Positions 1 through 8,559 of a stretch of DNA of 54,282 bases are shown piece by piece. Position numbers and translations under genes: made by a program. The DNA is taken from NCBI GenBank assembly GCA_022822265.1, contig JAJECA010000031.1, positions 1 through 54,282 of the forward strand, written 5' to 3'. This DNA is from Acidimicrobiia bacterium (lineage in GTDB: Bacteria > Actinomycetota > Acidimicrobiia > Acidimicrobiales > Bin134). The notes below the pieces were generated by a model. That model did not search any database, was not told where the DNA came from, and saw only the letters and a list, made by a program, of their open reading frames with translations. The stretch's first letter is position 1; the number at the start of each line of letters is the position of its first letter.

Positions 1-1
1 T

Positions 2-448
2 TGCTCGCTGGCGCTGTACTGCGACTTCGTCTACGCCTCCGAGCGGTCGGTGTTCGCCGACCCCCACGTGTCGGTGGGATTGGTGGCCGGCGACGGCGGC
101 GCGCTGCTGTGGCCCCAGTTGGTGGGCTACGCCCGGGCCCGCCGCTACCTGCTCACCGGCGACCCCATCAAGGCGCCCGAAGCGGCCGACATCGGCCTCA
201 TCACCGAGTGCGTACCAGGCGACGAATTGGACGACACCGTGCAGGCCATGGCTGAGCGCATGCGCGACGGCGCCCGTATGGCCATCAACTACACCAAGGC
301 GTCCATCAACGCCGGGCTGCGCCAGGTGGCCAACGCCGTGGTGGACCGAGCCGCCTCCACCGAGGGGCTCACCATGTTGACCGAGGACTTCGCCATCGCC
401 CTGGATGCCTTCATGGCTAAAGAGCCCCCCAAGTTCATCGGCCGCTAA
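2..448 (+). CDS. enoyl-CoA hydratase/isomerase (crotonase family), 3' part
   Basis: C-terminal 148 residues of a crotonase-fold protein; the 5' end lies outside the window, and the frame is open from base 2. The visible part begins with CSLALYCDFVYASE, the strand-helix region before the second oxyanion-hole segment. It continues with GLVAGDGGALLWPQLVG, the family's central glycine-rich motif. The usual acidic residue that would assist hydration is not certain from this part alone, so hydratase versus isomerase cannot be separated. The gene is followed after 14 nt by an acyl-CoA dehydrogenase on the same strand, which fits a beta-oxidation-like operon. Cytosolic enzyme. Family assignment is firm; the substrate is unknown. 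Confidence 0.85.
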   Translation, partial: CSLALYCDFVYASERSVFADPHVSVGLVAGDGGALLWPQLVGYARARRYLLTGDPIKAPEAADIGLITECVPGDELDDTVQAMAERMRDGARMAINYTKASINAGLRQVANAVVDRAASTEGLTMLTEDFAIALDAFMAKEPPKFIGR

Positions 449-462
449 TTCGGAGACACGCT

Positions 463-1629
463 GTGGAATACCCCCAAGAAGCCGAGCACCACGCGCTGTT
501 GAGGGATACCGTCCGGCGCTTCGTCGAGGCGGAAATCCCCCGAGAGCTGGCCCGCCAGTGGGACCGGACCAACGAGATTGACCGAGGAGTGCTCTACAAG
601 CTGGCCGACCTGGGGCTGTTCGGAATCACCATTCCCGAGCACTATGGCGGGTCGGGACGGGATATCACTGCCACCATGATCGTGATCGAGGAACTGTGCC
701 GCCGCAGCACCGCCCTGGGCAGCGGCTACATCTACGGTGCCTGCTACGCGGGCATGAACCTGGTGGAGACGGCCAGCGAGGACCAGCGCCAAGCATGGCT
801 GCCCAAGGTGGCCCGGGGGGAGATGCTGTTCTCCTACGGGCTGACCGAGCCCGACGTGGGCTCCGACCTGGCCAGCGTCACCACCACCGCGGTACGCGAT
901 GGCGACTTGGTACGAGTCAACGGGGCCAAGCGGTTCTGCTCGGGCACCACCTACACCGACTACATCTACGCCCTGGTCAACAGCAACCCCTCCGGCGAGC
1001 GCTACCACAATCTGTCCTTCGTGCTGATTCCCCCTCGCCAGCCGGGGGTGACCATTGAGCCCCAGCACGCCATGGGCCTCAAGGGGTCGATGACCACCGA
1101 TGTCACCTTCAACGATGTCGAGGTGCCCGCCGACAACATCGTGGGCGGCGACGAGGGCTGGAACCAGGGGTGGGCCAAGCTGGCCGGCCCAGGGCTGGAT
1201 GTGGAGAAGATCGAGGTGGCCGCCATGGCCTTGGGCATCGCCACCGGAGCGGTGGAGGACGCCTGGGCCTACGCCCAAGAGCGGGTGCAGTTCGGCAAGC
1301 CCATCAGCAGCCACCAGTCCATCCGCCACATGCTCTCCGAGGCCCGCACCCGGCTATTGGCCTCCCGGCTGATGACCTACCATGCCGCCCGATTGCTGGA
1401 TGAGGAGAAGCCAGCGGCGGTGGAGACCTCCATGGCCAAGCTCTTCGTGTGCGACACCGCCAAGGACATCGTGCTGTCAATGCAGCAGGTGATGGGCGCC
1501 TACGGCTACGTGGAGGACTTCGACATGGAGCGGTACGTGCGCGACGTTCTGGTCATGCCCATCATCGGGGGCTCCTCCGCCATCCAGCGCAACAACATCT
1601 CCAACCGACTCAAATTAGTGAGGGAATAG
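463..1629 (+). CDS. acyl-CoA dehydrogenase family protein
   Basis: 388 residues, the usual length of a FAD-dependent acyl-CoA dehydrogenase, which oxidises acyl-CoA to enoyl-CoA and passes electrons to ETF. The start is GTG preceded by a CGGAGA ribosome site. Family signatures are the substrate/flavin motif LTEPDVGSD near residue 127 and the C-terminal GGSSAIQR. At the place where medium-chain enzymes have the catalytic Glu (YEGTSEIQ) there is Gly369. A Glu is present at residue 248 in GLDVEK, the position used as base by isovaleryl-CoA and long-chain dehydrogenases. That suggests a branched or long-chain substrate (inference). It sits between the crotonase and the APH-like gene, 6 nt before the latter. 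Confidence 0.9.
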   Translation: MEYPQEAEHHALLRDTVRRFVEAEIPRELARQWDRTNEIDRGVLYKLADLGLFGITIPEHYGGSGRDITATMIVIEELCRRSTALGSGYIYGACYAGMNLVETASEDQRQAWLPKVARGEMLFSYGLTEPDVGSDLASVTTTAVRDGDLVRVNGAKRFCSGTTYTDYIYALVNSNPSGERYHNLSFVLIPPRQPGVTIEPQHAMGLKGSMTTDVTFNDVEVPADNIVGGDEGWNQGWAKLAGPGLDVEKIEVAAMALGIATGAVEDAWAYAQERVQFGKPISSHQSIRHMLSEARTRLLASRLMTYHAARLLDEEKPAAVETSMAKLFVCDTAKDIVLSMQQVMGAYGYVEDFDMERYVRDVLVMPIIGGSSAIQRNNISNRLKLVRE

Positions 1630-1635
1630 CCCACC

Positions 1636-3000
1636 ATGACCGTCACCAAAGACCCCATGGACACTGATGCTGCCACCGAGAAGGTTGTGGCCTGGCTAGA
1701 AGGAAATCTGGGAGGCACGGTCACCCATATCGAGCGCCAGGCCCGCTGGCGGCCGGTGTGGTTCGCCGACGTGGACCGAAACGGCGAGCGTCTGGAACTG
1801 TGTGTGCGGGGCGACCGCACCGACATGCCGCTGGTTTTCCCGCTCGACCACGAGATGCGGCTTCAAAAGGTGCTCGGCGACCACGGCATCCCCGTGGCCC
1901 AAGTACACGGTTGGATCGACGACCCGACGGCCTACGTGATGGACCGGGTGCCGGGCGAGAACCATTTCGAGAACTGCACCGACGCCGAGCGCGACGCGGT
2001 GGTTGACGACTACCTGCACATCCTGGCCCGAATGCACGCCCTCGACATTCAGCCGTTCGTCGAGGCCGGAATCATGCGAGCAGAGCGTCCCGAGGAGTCG
2101 GGTCTGGTCGGTTTGCGGCGGTACGAGGCGCTGTACCGCAGCCAGAAGGCGCTGCCCGACCCGTTCCTCGAGTTCTGTTTGGGTTGGCTGCGGCGCAATC
2201 CCCCGTTCTCCCGAGGCCGGGAGTCGGCAATCGTGTGGGACACCGGGCAATTCCACCATCAAAACGGCCGGGTGGTGGCCGTCCTCGATGTAGAAATCGG
2301 CCACATCGGCGACCCAATGATGGACTTGGCCGCGTGGCGCCAGCGCGACACGGTGCTCGGTTTCGGCAACTTCGCCAAGCTCTACGACCGCTACGGCCAG
2401 TTGGCTGGCGAGCCGGTGGACTTGGAAGCCATCCAGCGCCACCACTTCATGTTCACCCTCTCCAACCAGCTCCCGTTCAGCGCCGCGCTGCGGGAGCCAG
2501 CCCCCGACTCCGACCTGATGACCAACCTCCAGTGGTGCTACGAGACCAACCTGTTCGCCACCGAGGCCCTGGCTGAGATCCTTGATGTGGAACTGCCCAC
2601 AGTGGAGATGCCCGAGCCCCGGGAGTCCCGGGCCGAGGTGGTGCTCAACCACTTGGTGCGCAACCTGCGCACCGTGCAGATCGAAGACGAGTACCTGCGC
2701 TACAAGCTACGCACCATGTTCCGCATGGCCCGCCACGCGGCCCGCATCGACGAGATCGGCGACGCCGTCTCGGCAGCCGATCTGGACGACCTCCACGAGC
2801 TGCTCGGGCATCGGCCAGCGTCATGGCTGGAGGGAGAGGCCGAATTGGAGCAATTCGTGCTGGCCAATGGCGACACCGACCGCTACAACGAAGACCTGGT
2901 GAAGCTGTTCCACAAGCGCAACCTGCGGGCTCAGATGCTCCTCGGCCCGGCCGGCTCAGCCATGGCCCGCCACCTGCGCATTCAGACCTTCAGCGACTGA
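1636..3000 (+). CDS. aminoglycoside phosphotransferase (APH)-fold protein with altered catalytic loop
   Basis: 454 residues. The APH/ACAD10-like kinase fold is indicated by HGWIDDPTAYVMDRVPG near residue 100 and by the C-lobe block RVVAVLDVEIGHIGDPMMDL at about 212-231, which contains the Mg-binding Asp218. The catalytic loop, normally H/W-G-D-x-x-x-x-N, reads WDTGQFHH at 201-208, so both the catalytic Asp and the Asn appear substituted. The last roughly 130 residues are an extra helical part rich in acidic and basic residues. Homologues often lie beside acyl-CoA dehydrogenases and are thought to phosphorylate hydroxyacyl substrates; here activity is doubtful. It follows the dehydrogenase gene by 6 nt on the same strand, so co-transcription is likely. 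Confidence 0.75.
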   Translation: MTVTKDPMDTDAATEKVVAWLEGNLGGTVTHIERQARWRPVWFADVDRNGERLELCVRGDRTDMPLVFPLDHEMRLQKVLGDHGIPVAQVHGWIDDPTAYVMDRVPGENHFENCTDAERDAVVDDYLHILARMHALDIQPFVEAGIMRAERPEESGLVGLRRYEALYRSQKALPDPFLEFCLGWLRRNPPFSRGRESAIVWDTGQFHHQNGRVVAVLDVEIGHIGDPMMDLAAWRQRDTVLGFGNFAKLYDRYGQLAGEPVDLEAIQRHHFMFTLSNQLPFSAALREPAPDSDLMTNLQWCYETNLFATEALAEILDVELPTVEMPEPRESRAEVVLNHLVRNLRTVQIEDEYLRYKLRTMFRMARHAARIDEIGDAVSAADLDDLHELLGHRPASWLEGEAELEQFVLANGDTDRYNEDLVKLFHKRNLRAQMLLGPAGSAMARHLRIQTFSD

Positions 3001-3003
3001 GGC

Positions 3004-3882
3004 TTATTTCGCTCGGGCTCGGCCGGCCACGGCCGCCGCGCCGATCAGGCCGCCGTCGGGGCCGAGGGGGCTGGGGATGATGCGGGTGCCTTGGGAATGG
3101 ACCAAACGGCAGACCCGGTCGATCTCGGCTTGGGCCGCTTCGAAGAAGTCGTCGCCATAGCCCAGCGCTACCGATCCGCCGACCACGGCCAAGCGAAGGT
3201 CCAGCAGGTTGGCCACCGAGCCCACGCCCCGGCCCACCAGCGTGCCCACTCGACGGCGCATCTCTGTCGGCGCGTCGGCCGGCGCGATCCCGTCCAGCAG
3301 ATCGGCGATGGCGGTGCCTGATGCCTGTCCCTCCAACAGCCCCACTGCTCCAGCGGCGTCGGCTCTCCCGCCTTCGGCCACAAAAACATGCCCGATGTGC
3401 CCGGCATTTCCGTCGGCGCCGTCCAACAGCCGGCCGTTCAACACGATGCCGCCCCCAATGCCGGTGGACACCACCATGGCCAGGTAGTTGTCCTCCCCTA
3501 CGGCTCCACCTACCCAGCCCTCGGCCAGCGCGAGGGCCTTGGCGTCGTTGTCCACCGCCACCGGCAGGTCGAGCGCGACTGACAGGCGGTCCCGCAGAGG
3601 AAAATCCCGCCACACGGCGATGTTGAGCGGAGATAACAGCCGATGGTTGTCCCGGGACGGCCCGCCGCTTCCCACGCCGCAGACGCTCACCGGCTGGTCA
3701 TGCTCTTCGAGAACTTCCCGGGCCAACTCCACTACTAGGGCGAACAACGCCTCCTCGTCGGCGGCCTGCGATGGTCCTCGTCGCTGGCCCAGCACTCGCC
3801 CGCTGGGGTCAACCACGCCGACGGCCACTTTGGTGCCGCCGATGTCCACGGCCAGCACCGGGCCGTCGAGCACTATCTCCAC
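3004..3882 (-). CDS. ROK-family sugar kinase (glucokinase-like)
   Basis: 292 residues. The N-terminal phosphate loop DIGGTK is at 13-18, the catalytic Asp is 113 in VDNDAKA, and the glycine-rich STGIGGGIV is at about 139-147. These mark an ATP-dependent sugar kinase of the ROK type acting on glucose or an N-acetylhexosamine. The family zinc site is incomplete: GHIGH is present at 161-165, but the region 170-183, which normally carries the CxCGxxGC cysteines, has none. Length and order are otherwise normal. The gene converges on the APH-like gene with only 3 nt between the stops, and lies 9 nt downstream of the aquaporin gene on the same strand, probably as one transcript. Confidence 0.85.
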   Translation of the reverse strand: MEIVLDGPVLAVDIGGTKVAVGVVDPSGRVLGQRRGPSQAADEEALFALVVELAREVLEEHDQPVSVCGVGSGGPSRDNHRLLSPLNIAVWRDFPLRDRLSVALDLPVAVDNDAKALALAEGWVGGAVGEDNYLAMVVSTGIGGGIVLNGRLLDGADGNAGHIGHVFVAEGGRADAAGAVGLLEGQASGTAIADLLDGIAPADAPTEMRRRVGTLVGRGVGSVANLLDLRLAVVGGSVALGYGDDFFEAAQAEIDRVCRLVHSQGTRIIPSPLGPDGGLIGAAAVAGRARAK

Positions 3883-3891
3883 GGTCTGAGG

Positions 3892-4572
3892 TTAGGAGAC
3901 GGGCTCCCCTGCTGGTTTGTCCTGGGGGTACACGAACCAGATCAGCAGCACCGCGGCCACCAGCCCGACGACCTGCATCGCGATGAACATTGGGGCTGAC
4001 GACGGCTCGATGCCGGCAAAGGTGTCCGAGAACATGCGCCCCACGGTCACCGCCGGGTTGGCGAAGCTGGTTGACGAAGTGAAGTAGTAGGCCCCGCCGA
4101 TGTAAGCCGCCACCCCACCGGCCACATACCGGACCCTTCCGGTGCGCACCAGCGCGAAGATCAGCGCCACCAGACCGGCAGTGGCGATCACCTCGCCCAG
4201 CCACAGATGGCCGGCCGAGCGGTCCTTGGTGGACCAGTCCACCGCGTTCAGGTCGAACATCAGGTTGGCCAGCATCGTCCCGACCACCGCACCGGCCACT
4301 TGGGCCGCGATGTAGGGGGCGATGTGGCGGCGGGGGAAGTCTCCCAGCGCCCAGTCGGCCACCGTCACCGCCGGGTTGAAGTGGGCCCCCGACACCGGGC
4401 CGAACATCAAGATGATGGCGAACAGCACCGCCGCGGTGGCCGCCGCGTTTTGGAACAGCTGCAACCCCACGTCGGTGGGCGACAGCCGCTCGGCCATGAT
4501 GCCCGACCCCACCACGCCGATCAGCAACATCGCCGTGCCCACGACTTCGGCGACCAGCTTTCGCGTCAGCAC
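3892..4572 (-). CDS. aquaporin / MIP family channel
   Basis: 226 residues with about six hydrophobic segments and the two hallmark half-helices: NPA at 66-68 (HFNPAVTV) and NPA at 172-174 (SFANPAVTVGRMFSDTFAGI). Val175 replaces the Arg that follows the second NPA in classical water channels, so the selectivity filter should be wider. The second-loop wording is that of the AqpS-like actinobacterial channels often found in arsenic-resistance operons. No arsenic genes are visible here; instead a ROK sugar kinase follows directly, so passage of a small neutral solute is equally possible. The start codon is GTG. Membrane protein; family assignment secure, solute unknown. Confidence 0.88.
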   Translation of the reverse strand: MLTRKLVAEVVGTAMLLIGVVGSGIMAERLSPTDVGLQLFQNAAATAAVLFAIILMFGPVSGAHFNPAVTVADWALGDFPRRHIAPYIAAQVAGAVVGTMLANLMFDLNAVDWSTKDRSAGHLWLGEVIATAGLVALIFALVRTGRVRYVAGGVAAYIGGAYYFTSSTSFANPAVTVGRMFSDTFAGIEPSSAPMFIAMQVVGLVAAVLLIWFVYPQDKPAGEPVS

Positions 4573-4853
4573 GCCTGGTACCTCATGACAACAGGATGGT
4601 CGGCAGAACTGGCATAGAGAAACTGGGAACCTCGGCAGAGTGCATGTGGAGGGGTCTCACACGCACCCCGCCAAGGTTCAGTTTGACGCTGTGCCGGAGG
4701 GATTTAGCACCTGCGTCTTGATGATGGGGTTTGCACCACCGCCGAAAAAGCTAGGTGGCCTGGTGAAACTCACGAGCTACCCCAAATTGCCGGGAAATGG
4801 CCCTCGGGTGAACTTTGCTGGTCGGCCTTGAGGAAAAAGTACGCTCGGCCACC
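4573..4853. promoter_or_regulatory. divergent intergenic region upstream of aquaporin and molybdenum hydroxylase genes
   Basis: 281 bp separating two divergent genes, so it should hold promoters for both. I see no clear -35/-10 pair, no strong inverted repeat and no convincing small gene. An open stretch of 63 codons at 4640-4831 overlaps the start of the next gene and resembles nothing I recognise. Confidence 0.4.
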
Positions 4854-7208
4854 ATGCGGTTCACCGGCGCCAGAGTTTCCCGCCGGGAGGACCCGCGCCT
4901 GTTGGCCGGCGCGGGGCGATTCGTGGACGACATCGACCAGCCCGGCCTCTTGGAGGCGGCATTCGTGCGCAGCCCGGTGGCCCACGGGCGACTGGTCTCC
5001 GTTGGCGCTGAAGCCGCTTTGAGCACCCAGGGTGTGGTGGCCGTCTTGACCGCCGAGGATCTCGCCGACGGCTGCTCCCCCATGGGTTTGGGGATGACCG
5101 GGCCGTTGATCGTGCCCGCCCATCTCCCATTGGCTGACACGAAGGTTCGCTTCGCCGGCGATCCTGTCGCAGTGGTGATTGCCACCAGCCGGGCTGCCGC
5201 AGAGGATGGCGCCGACGCGGTGGAGGTGGACATTGAGCCGCTGCCCCCGGTGACCGGCGCCGCCGCGACGGGTGAACATGCCGCCGCCGTGTGGGATGAA
5301 GCCCCCGACAACGTGCTGTGGTCTGGCGAGGAGGTGTGGGGCAACCCCGACGAGGCCTTCTCATCCGCCGCCCATGTCATCTCAGAGACGCTCACCCAGC
5401 ACCGACACACCTGTGTCCCCCTGGAGACCAGGGGCGGAGTGGCCGAATACGACCCGTCCACCGGCAGCCTTCACTACGAGGTCTCCCACCAGAACCCCCA
5501 TGCACTGAGGGTGCATTTAGCTGCGATCCTCGGGATGCCCGCCTCCCGGATTCGCATCATTTGCGACAGCATCGGCGGATCGTTCGGCCTCAAGTCCAAC
5601 CCCACCCGGGAGGATGTGGTGGTGTGCGCCGCCTCCCGACTGCTGGGCCAGCCGGTGCGGTGGGTGGAGGATCGGGCCGAGAACCTGGTGGCCGGCGGCC
5701 ACGCCCGCGAGGAACGGGTGAGCGTGGAGGCCGCGCTCGACGAGAACGGGGTGGTGATCGGCCTGCGAGCCGATCTGGTGATGGACCACGGCGCCTACCC
5801 GTTTTTGAACCTGCCGCTGTCGCTGTTCGCCAACATCATCAAGGTGCTGCTGCCCGGCACCCTGCGAGTGCGCCACTACCAATTCCGGGGGTCGGTGGTG
5901 GCCACCAACAAGGCCTCCTTTGTGGCCTATCGGGGGCCGTGGGAGATCGAGTGCTGGGTGCGAGAGCGCCTCATGGACCTCATAGCCCGACGGCTGGATC
6001 TCGATCCTCTGGAAGTGCGCCGCCGCAACTACATGGGCGATGACCAGTTCCCCGGCGCCATGCTCACAGGCCCCACCCTGGATTTCATGACCATCAACCA
6101 GACGCTGGAGCGGGCGGTGGAACTGGCCGACTACCACGGGTTCCGGGCCGCTCAGGCCGGGGCCCGATCAGAGGGGCGGTATCTGGGAATCGGGCTTTGT
6201 ACCTACTTGGAGCCCGGTCCCGGTCCCACCAACTACGGCCAAGCGCTGGGCTTCACCTACGAGCAGCGTTCGATGCAGAGGGCTCGAGTGAAGCTGGAGC
6301 CCGACGGCTCGGTGACCGCGTTCACCAGCCAGCAGCCCCACGGTCAGAGCCACGAGACCACCCTGTCTCAGGTGGTGGCCGACGAGTTGGGGGTACCCAT
6401 CGACAGCGTGCGGGTGGTGTGCGGGGATACCGACCAAGTTCCGTTCAACATGGTGGGCACCGGCGGAAGCCGGGCGGCCACGCTGGGCGCCGGCGCGGCC
6501 CAGGGCGCGGCCCGCATTGTCCGCCAAAAGCTGCTGGCGGTGGTGGCTACCCTGCTGGAGGCCAACCCCGACGACTTGGAAATCGTTGACGGGGTGGTAG
6601 CCGTGCGGGGCTCGCCCGACCGATCCAAGACAGTGGCCGAGGTGGCGCGGCTGTCGTACATGGCCCCGTTCACCCTGGACGACGCGCTGGGCGACGGCTT
6701 CGACGCATCGTTTGACTTCGAGACCCCGGCTGGCGGGTGGACCCAGTCGACCCACGTGTGCTGGGTGGAGCTCGATTCCGGCACCGGCCTGGTGACCGTG
6801 CCCCGCTACCTGGTGGTGGAAGACTGCGGGGAGATGATCAACCCCGCGGTGGTGGAGGGCCAGATCCGAGGCGGGGTGGCCCAGGGGATCGGCAGCGTGC
6901 TGCTCGAGCGCATCGTCTATGACGACAGCGGACAGTGCACCACATCGACGTTCATGGACTACCTGCTGCCCACCGCGGCCGAAATCCCCCGCATCGACAT
7001 CGAGCACATCGAGGGGCCCTCGCAGGGCGACGTCCCCTGGCGGGGCGTCGGCGAGGGCGGGGCCATCGGTTCCCCCGCCGCGGTGTGCAACGCCATCGAA
7101 GACGCCCTCGCCCCCTGGGGCTTGGAGATCACCGAGCAGCACCTACCCCCCAGCCGCATCCTCGAGCTGATCGCTCCCACTTCTGAGCCTGCCGCAGGCG
7201 ACCACTAG
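4854..7208 (+). CDS. xanthine dehydrogenase-family molybdopterin-binding subunit (CoxL-like, form II)
   Basis: 784 residues when started at the ATG giving MRFTGARVSRREDPRLLAG, the typical N-terminus of this family; an in-frame TTG 39 nt upstream is less likely. It is the large Mo-cofactor subunit of hydroxylases related to xanthine or CO dehydrogenase. The active-site loop reads AYRG at 358-361, as in form II enzymes, not the AYRCSFR of true CO dehydrogenase. The catalytic Glu is 734 in GVGEGGAIGSPAA. The FAD and 2Fe-2S subunits that normally accompany it are absent here; a cupin and a TauD-type dioxygenase follow instead. It probably hydroxylates a heterocycle or aldehyde; the substrate is unknown. 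Confidence 0.88.
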   Translation: MRFTGARVSRREDPRLLAGAGRFVDDIDQPGLLEAAFVRSPVAHGRLVSVGAEAALSTQGVVAVLTAEDLADGCSPMGLGMTGPLIVPAHLPLADTKVRFAGDPVAVVIATSRAAAEDGADAVEVDIEPLPPVTGAAATGEHAAAVWDEAPDNVLWSGEEVWGNPDEAFSSAAHVISETLTQHRHTCVPLETRGGVAEYDPSTGSLHYEVSHQNPHALRVHLAAILGMPASRIRIICDSIGGSFGLKSNPTREDVVVCAASRLLGQPVRWVEDRAENLVAGGHAREERVSVEAALDENGVVIGLRADLVMDHGAYPFLNLPLSLFANIIKVLLPGTLRVRHYQFRGSVVATNKASFVAYRGPWEIECWVRERLMDLIARRLDLDPLEVRRRNYMGDDQFPGAMLTGPTLDFMTINQTLERAVELADYHGFRAAQAGARSEGRYLGIGLCTYLEPGPGPTNYGQALGFTYEQRSMQRARVKLEPDGSVTAFTSQQPHGQSHETTLSQVVADELGVPIDSVRVVCGDTDQVPFNMVGTGGSRAATLGAGAAQGAARIVRQKLLAVVATLLEANPDDLEIVDGVVAVRGSPDRSKTVAEVARLSYMAPFTLDDALGDGFDASFDFETPAGGWTQSTHVCWVELDSGTGLVTVPRYLVVEDCGEMINPAVVEGQIRGGVAQGIGSVLLERIVYDDSGQCTTSTFMDYLLPTAAEIPRIDIEHIEGPSQGDVPWRGVGEGGAIGSPAAVCNAIEDALAPWGLEITEQHLPPSRILELIAPTSEPAAGDH

Positions 7209-7209
7209 C

Positions 7210-7692
7210 GTGGGCGCCGTGACCGACAACCCCATTGGCGAGCGGCAACCGATCCGCATTGCCGAGATCGAATGGGAGGACTACGCCGATCCCGACGAGC
7301 CGGATCGGGCGCCGGGGCCGTTCGTGCGCTGGCTGGTGGATCCGGCGTCGGGCAACCGGGTCATGCACGTGAAGTCGTGGGCGGGCCGCAATGCCGCGGC
7401 CCACTGGCACCTGTCCGACACGGTGTATCTGGTGACCAAGGGCGAGTTCATAGTGGAAGGCGAGGAGCCCTACCAGGAGGGCGACCTGCGCTGGGTGCGG
7501 GGCGGGTTCGCCTACGGGCCGGAAAGGTCGGGGCCCGACGGCTGCGAGTACCTGTTCTTCAGCCTCGGCCCCTACGACAAGCTCGACCCCGATGAACACC
7601 CACCCCCGCTGGGCCGCTGGGACGACCCCTCCACCTGGGTGGAGGGATACCCCCAAGTGGAGCGGGCCAAGATGATGGACAGCCCCCGATGA
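7210..7692 (+). CDS. cupin-domain protein
   Basis: 160 residues with GTG start (a second in-frame GTG lies 9 nt further). A single small beta-barrel cupin is suggested by HWH at 65-67 within AAHWHLSDTVYLVTKGEF, followed by EGDLRWVRGGFAYGPE, the usual G-rich second half with a likely metal-binding pattern. No other domain is seen. It begins 1 nt after the molybdenum hydroxylase stop and its own stop overlaps the next start (ATGA), so the three genes should be co-translated. Its role may be a metal-dependent isomerase or oxygenase, or a ligand sensor, in the same pathway. The specific function cannot be told from sequence. Confidence 0.7.
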   Translation: MGAVTDNPIGERQPIRIAEIEWEDYADPDEPDRAPGPFVRWLVDPASGNRVMHVKSWAGRNAAAHWHLSDTVYLVTKGEFIVEGEEPYQEGDLRWVRGGFAYGPERSGPDGCEYLFFSLGPYDKLDPDEHPPPLGRWDDPSTWVEGYPQVERAKMMDSPR

Positions 7693-8546
7693 GCCTGATC
7701 ATCACCCCACTGGAAGCCCCCCTCGGCGCGGAGGTTGCCGGCTTCGACTTCGCCGCTCCACCGGATTCGGAGACGGCCGCCGAGCTGCTGGCCGCGGTGG
7801 ACGAGCACCTGCTGCTGCTGTTCCGCAACCCCGAGCCGCCCACTCCCGCCCAGGTGACCGACTTCTGCGAGTCGTTCGGGCCGCTGCGGCCCACATTGGC
7901 CGACAAGTCCCGCCTTCCCGGCTTTCCCGGCATCAATCGGGTGTCCAACGTGGACGTCGACGGCGTGGTCGGCACCGGGGGCACCGACGTGGTGACCTTC
8001 CACTCCGACCTCAGTTTCACGCCGCCCCTAATCGAGTTCCTGTATTTGGACGCGGTGGCGCTGCCATCGGAGGGCGGGACCACCAAGTGGTTGAACCTGG
8101 TGGCCGCCTACCAAGACCTGGACGACGACTTCAAAGCCCGCATCGACGATGTAGGAGTGGTCTACCGGCTGCGCGACGGCTTGGACTTCGGCAGCTACTT
8201 CAAAGCCACCGATGGCGAGGCGCTATTGGCCGACCGCACCTTCATATCTTTGGTGCAGACCAACCCCCGCAACGGCCGCCGCAGCGTATGGCCCAACACC
8301 GGCCCCGACTTCGCCGCTGATGTGGAGGGCCACGGCCCCGACGAGGGCGCCGCCCTGCTGGCCGAGCTGTTCGCCCACTGCACCCAAGACCGCTACACCT
8401 ATGAGCACCACTGGAGCGTCGGAGAGTCCGTTTTCTGGCTCAACACCCAGACCATGCACCAACGCGAGGCCTTCCCCCCCGACCAGGTGCGAGAGCTCCG
8501 CCACGTCAACATCCTGGGCCACACCGACCCCCGCCAAGCCGCCTGA
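7689..8546 (+). CDS. TauD/TfdA-family Fe(II)/2-oxoglutarate dioxygenase
   Basis: 285 residues, family-typical. The facial triad is visible: His105 and Asp107 in FHSDLSF and distal His257 in TMHQREAF; the Arg binding 2-oxoglutarate is probably in RELRHVN shortly after. Such enzymes hydroxylate small organic acids such as taurine, phenoxyacetates or clavaminate precursors, with loss of CO2 from 2-oxoglutarate. The ATG overlaps the cupin stop by 4 nt, so it belongs to the molybdenum hydroxylase operon. Together the three genes look like an oxidative degradation route for a small, perhaps heterocyclic, compound (inference). Soluble cytosolic protein. Confidence 0.88.
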   Translation: MSLIITPLEAPLGAEVAGFDFAAPPDSETAAELLAAVDEHLLLLFRNPEPPTPAQVTDFCESFGPLRPTLADKSRLPGFPGINRVSNVDVDGVVGTGGTDVVTFHSDLSFTPPLIEFLYLDAVALPSEGGTTKWLNLVAAYQDLDDDFKARIDDVGVVYRLRDGLDFGSYFKATDGEALLADRTFISLVQTNPRNGRRSVWPNTGPDFAADVEGHGPDEGAALLAELFAHCTQDRYTYEHHWSVGESVFWLNTQTMHQREAFPPDQVRELRHVNILGHTDPRQAA

Positions 8547-8559
8547 GGGGACAAGGCCC

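Noticed and set aside
445..1329. Long open frame on the minus strand opposite the acyl-CoA dehydrogenase
   Set aside because: Typical antisense shadow in GC-rich coding DNA; His/Gly-rich composition, no recognisable domain, while the plus strand has a complete family match.
4640..4831. 63-codon frame in the aquaporin-hydroxylase spacer
   Set aside because: No family, no ribosome site and overlap with the probable promoter of the next gene.
8212..8559. Upstream extension of the Rpf-like protein
   Set aside because: Lies inside the dioxygenase gene in another frame; the ATG at 8560 gives a proper signal peptide.
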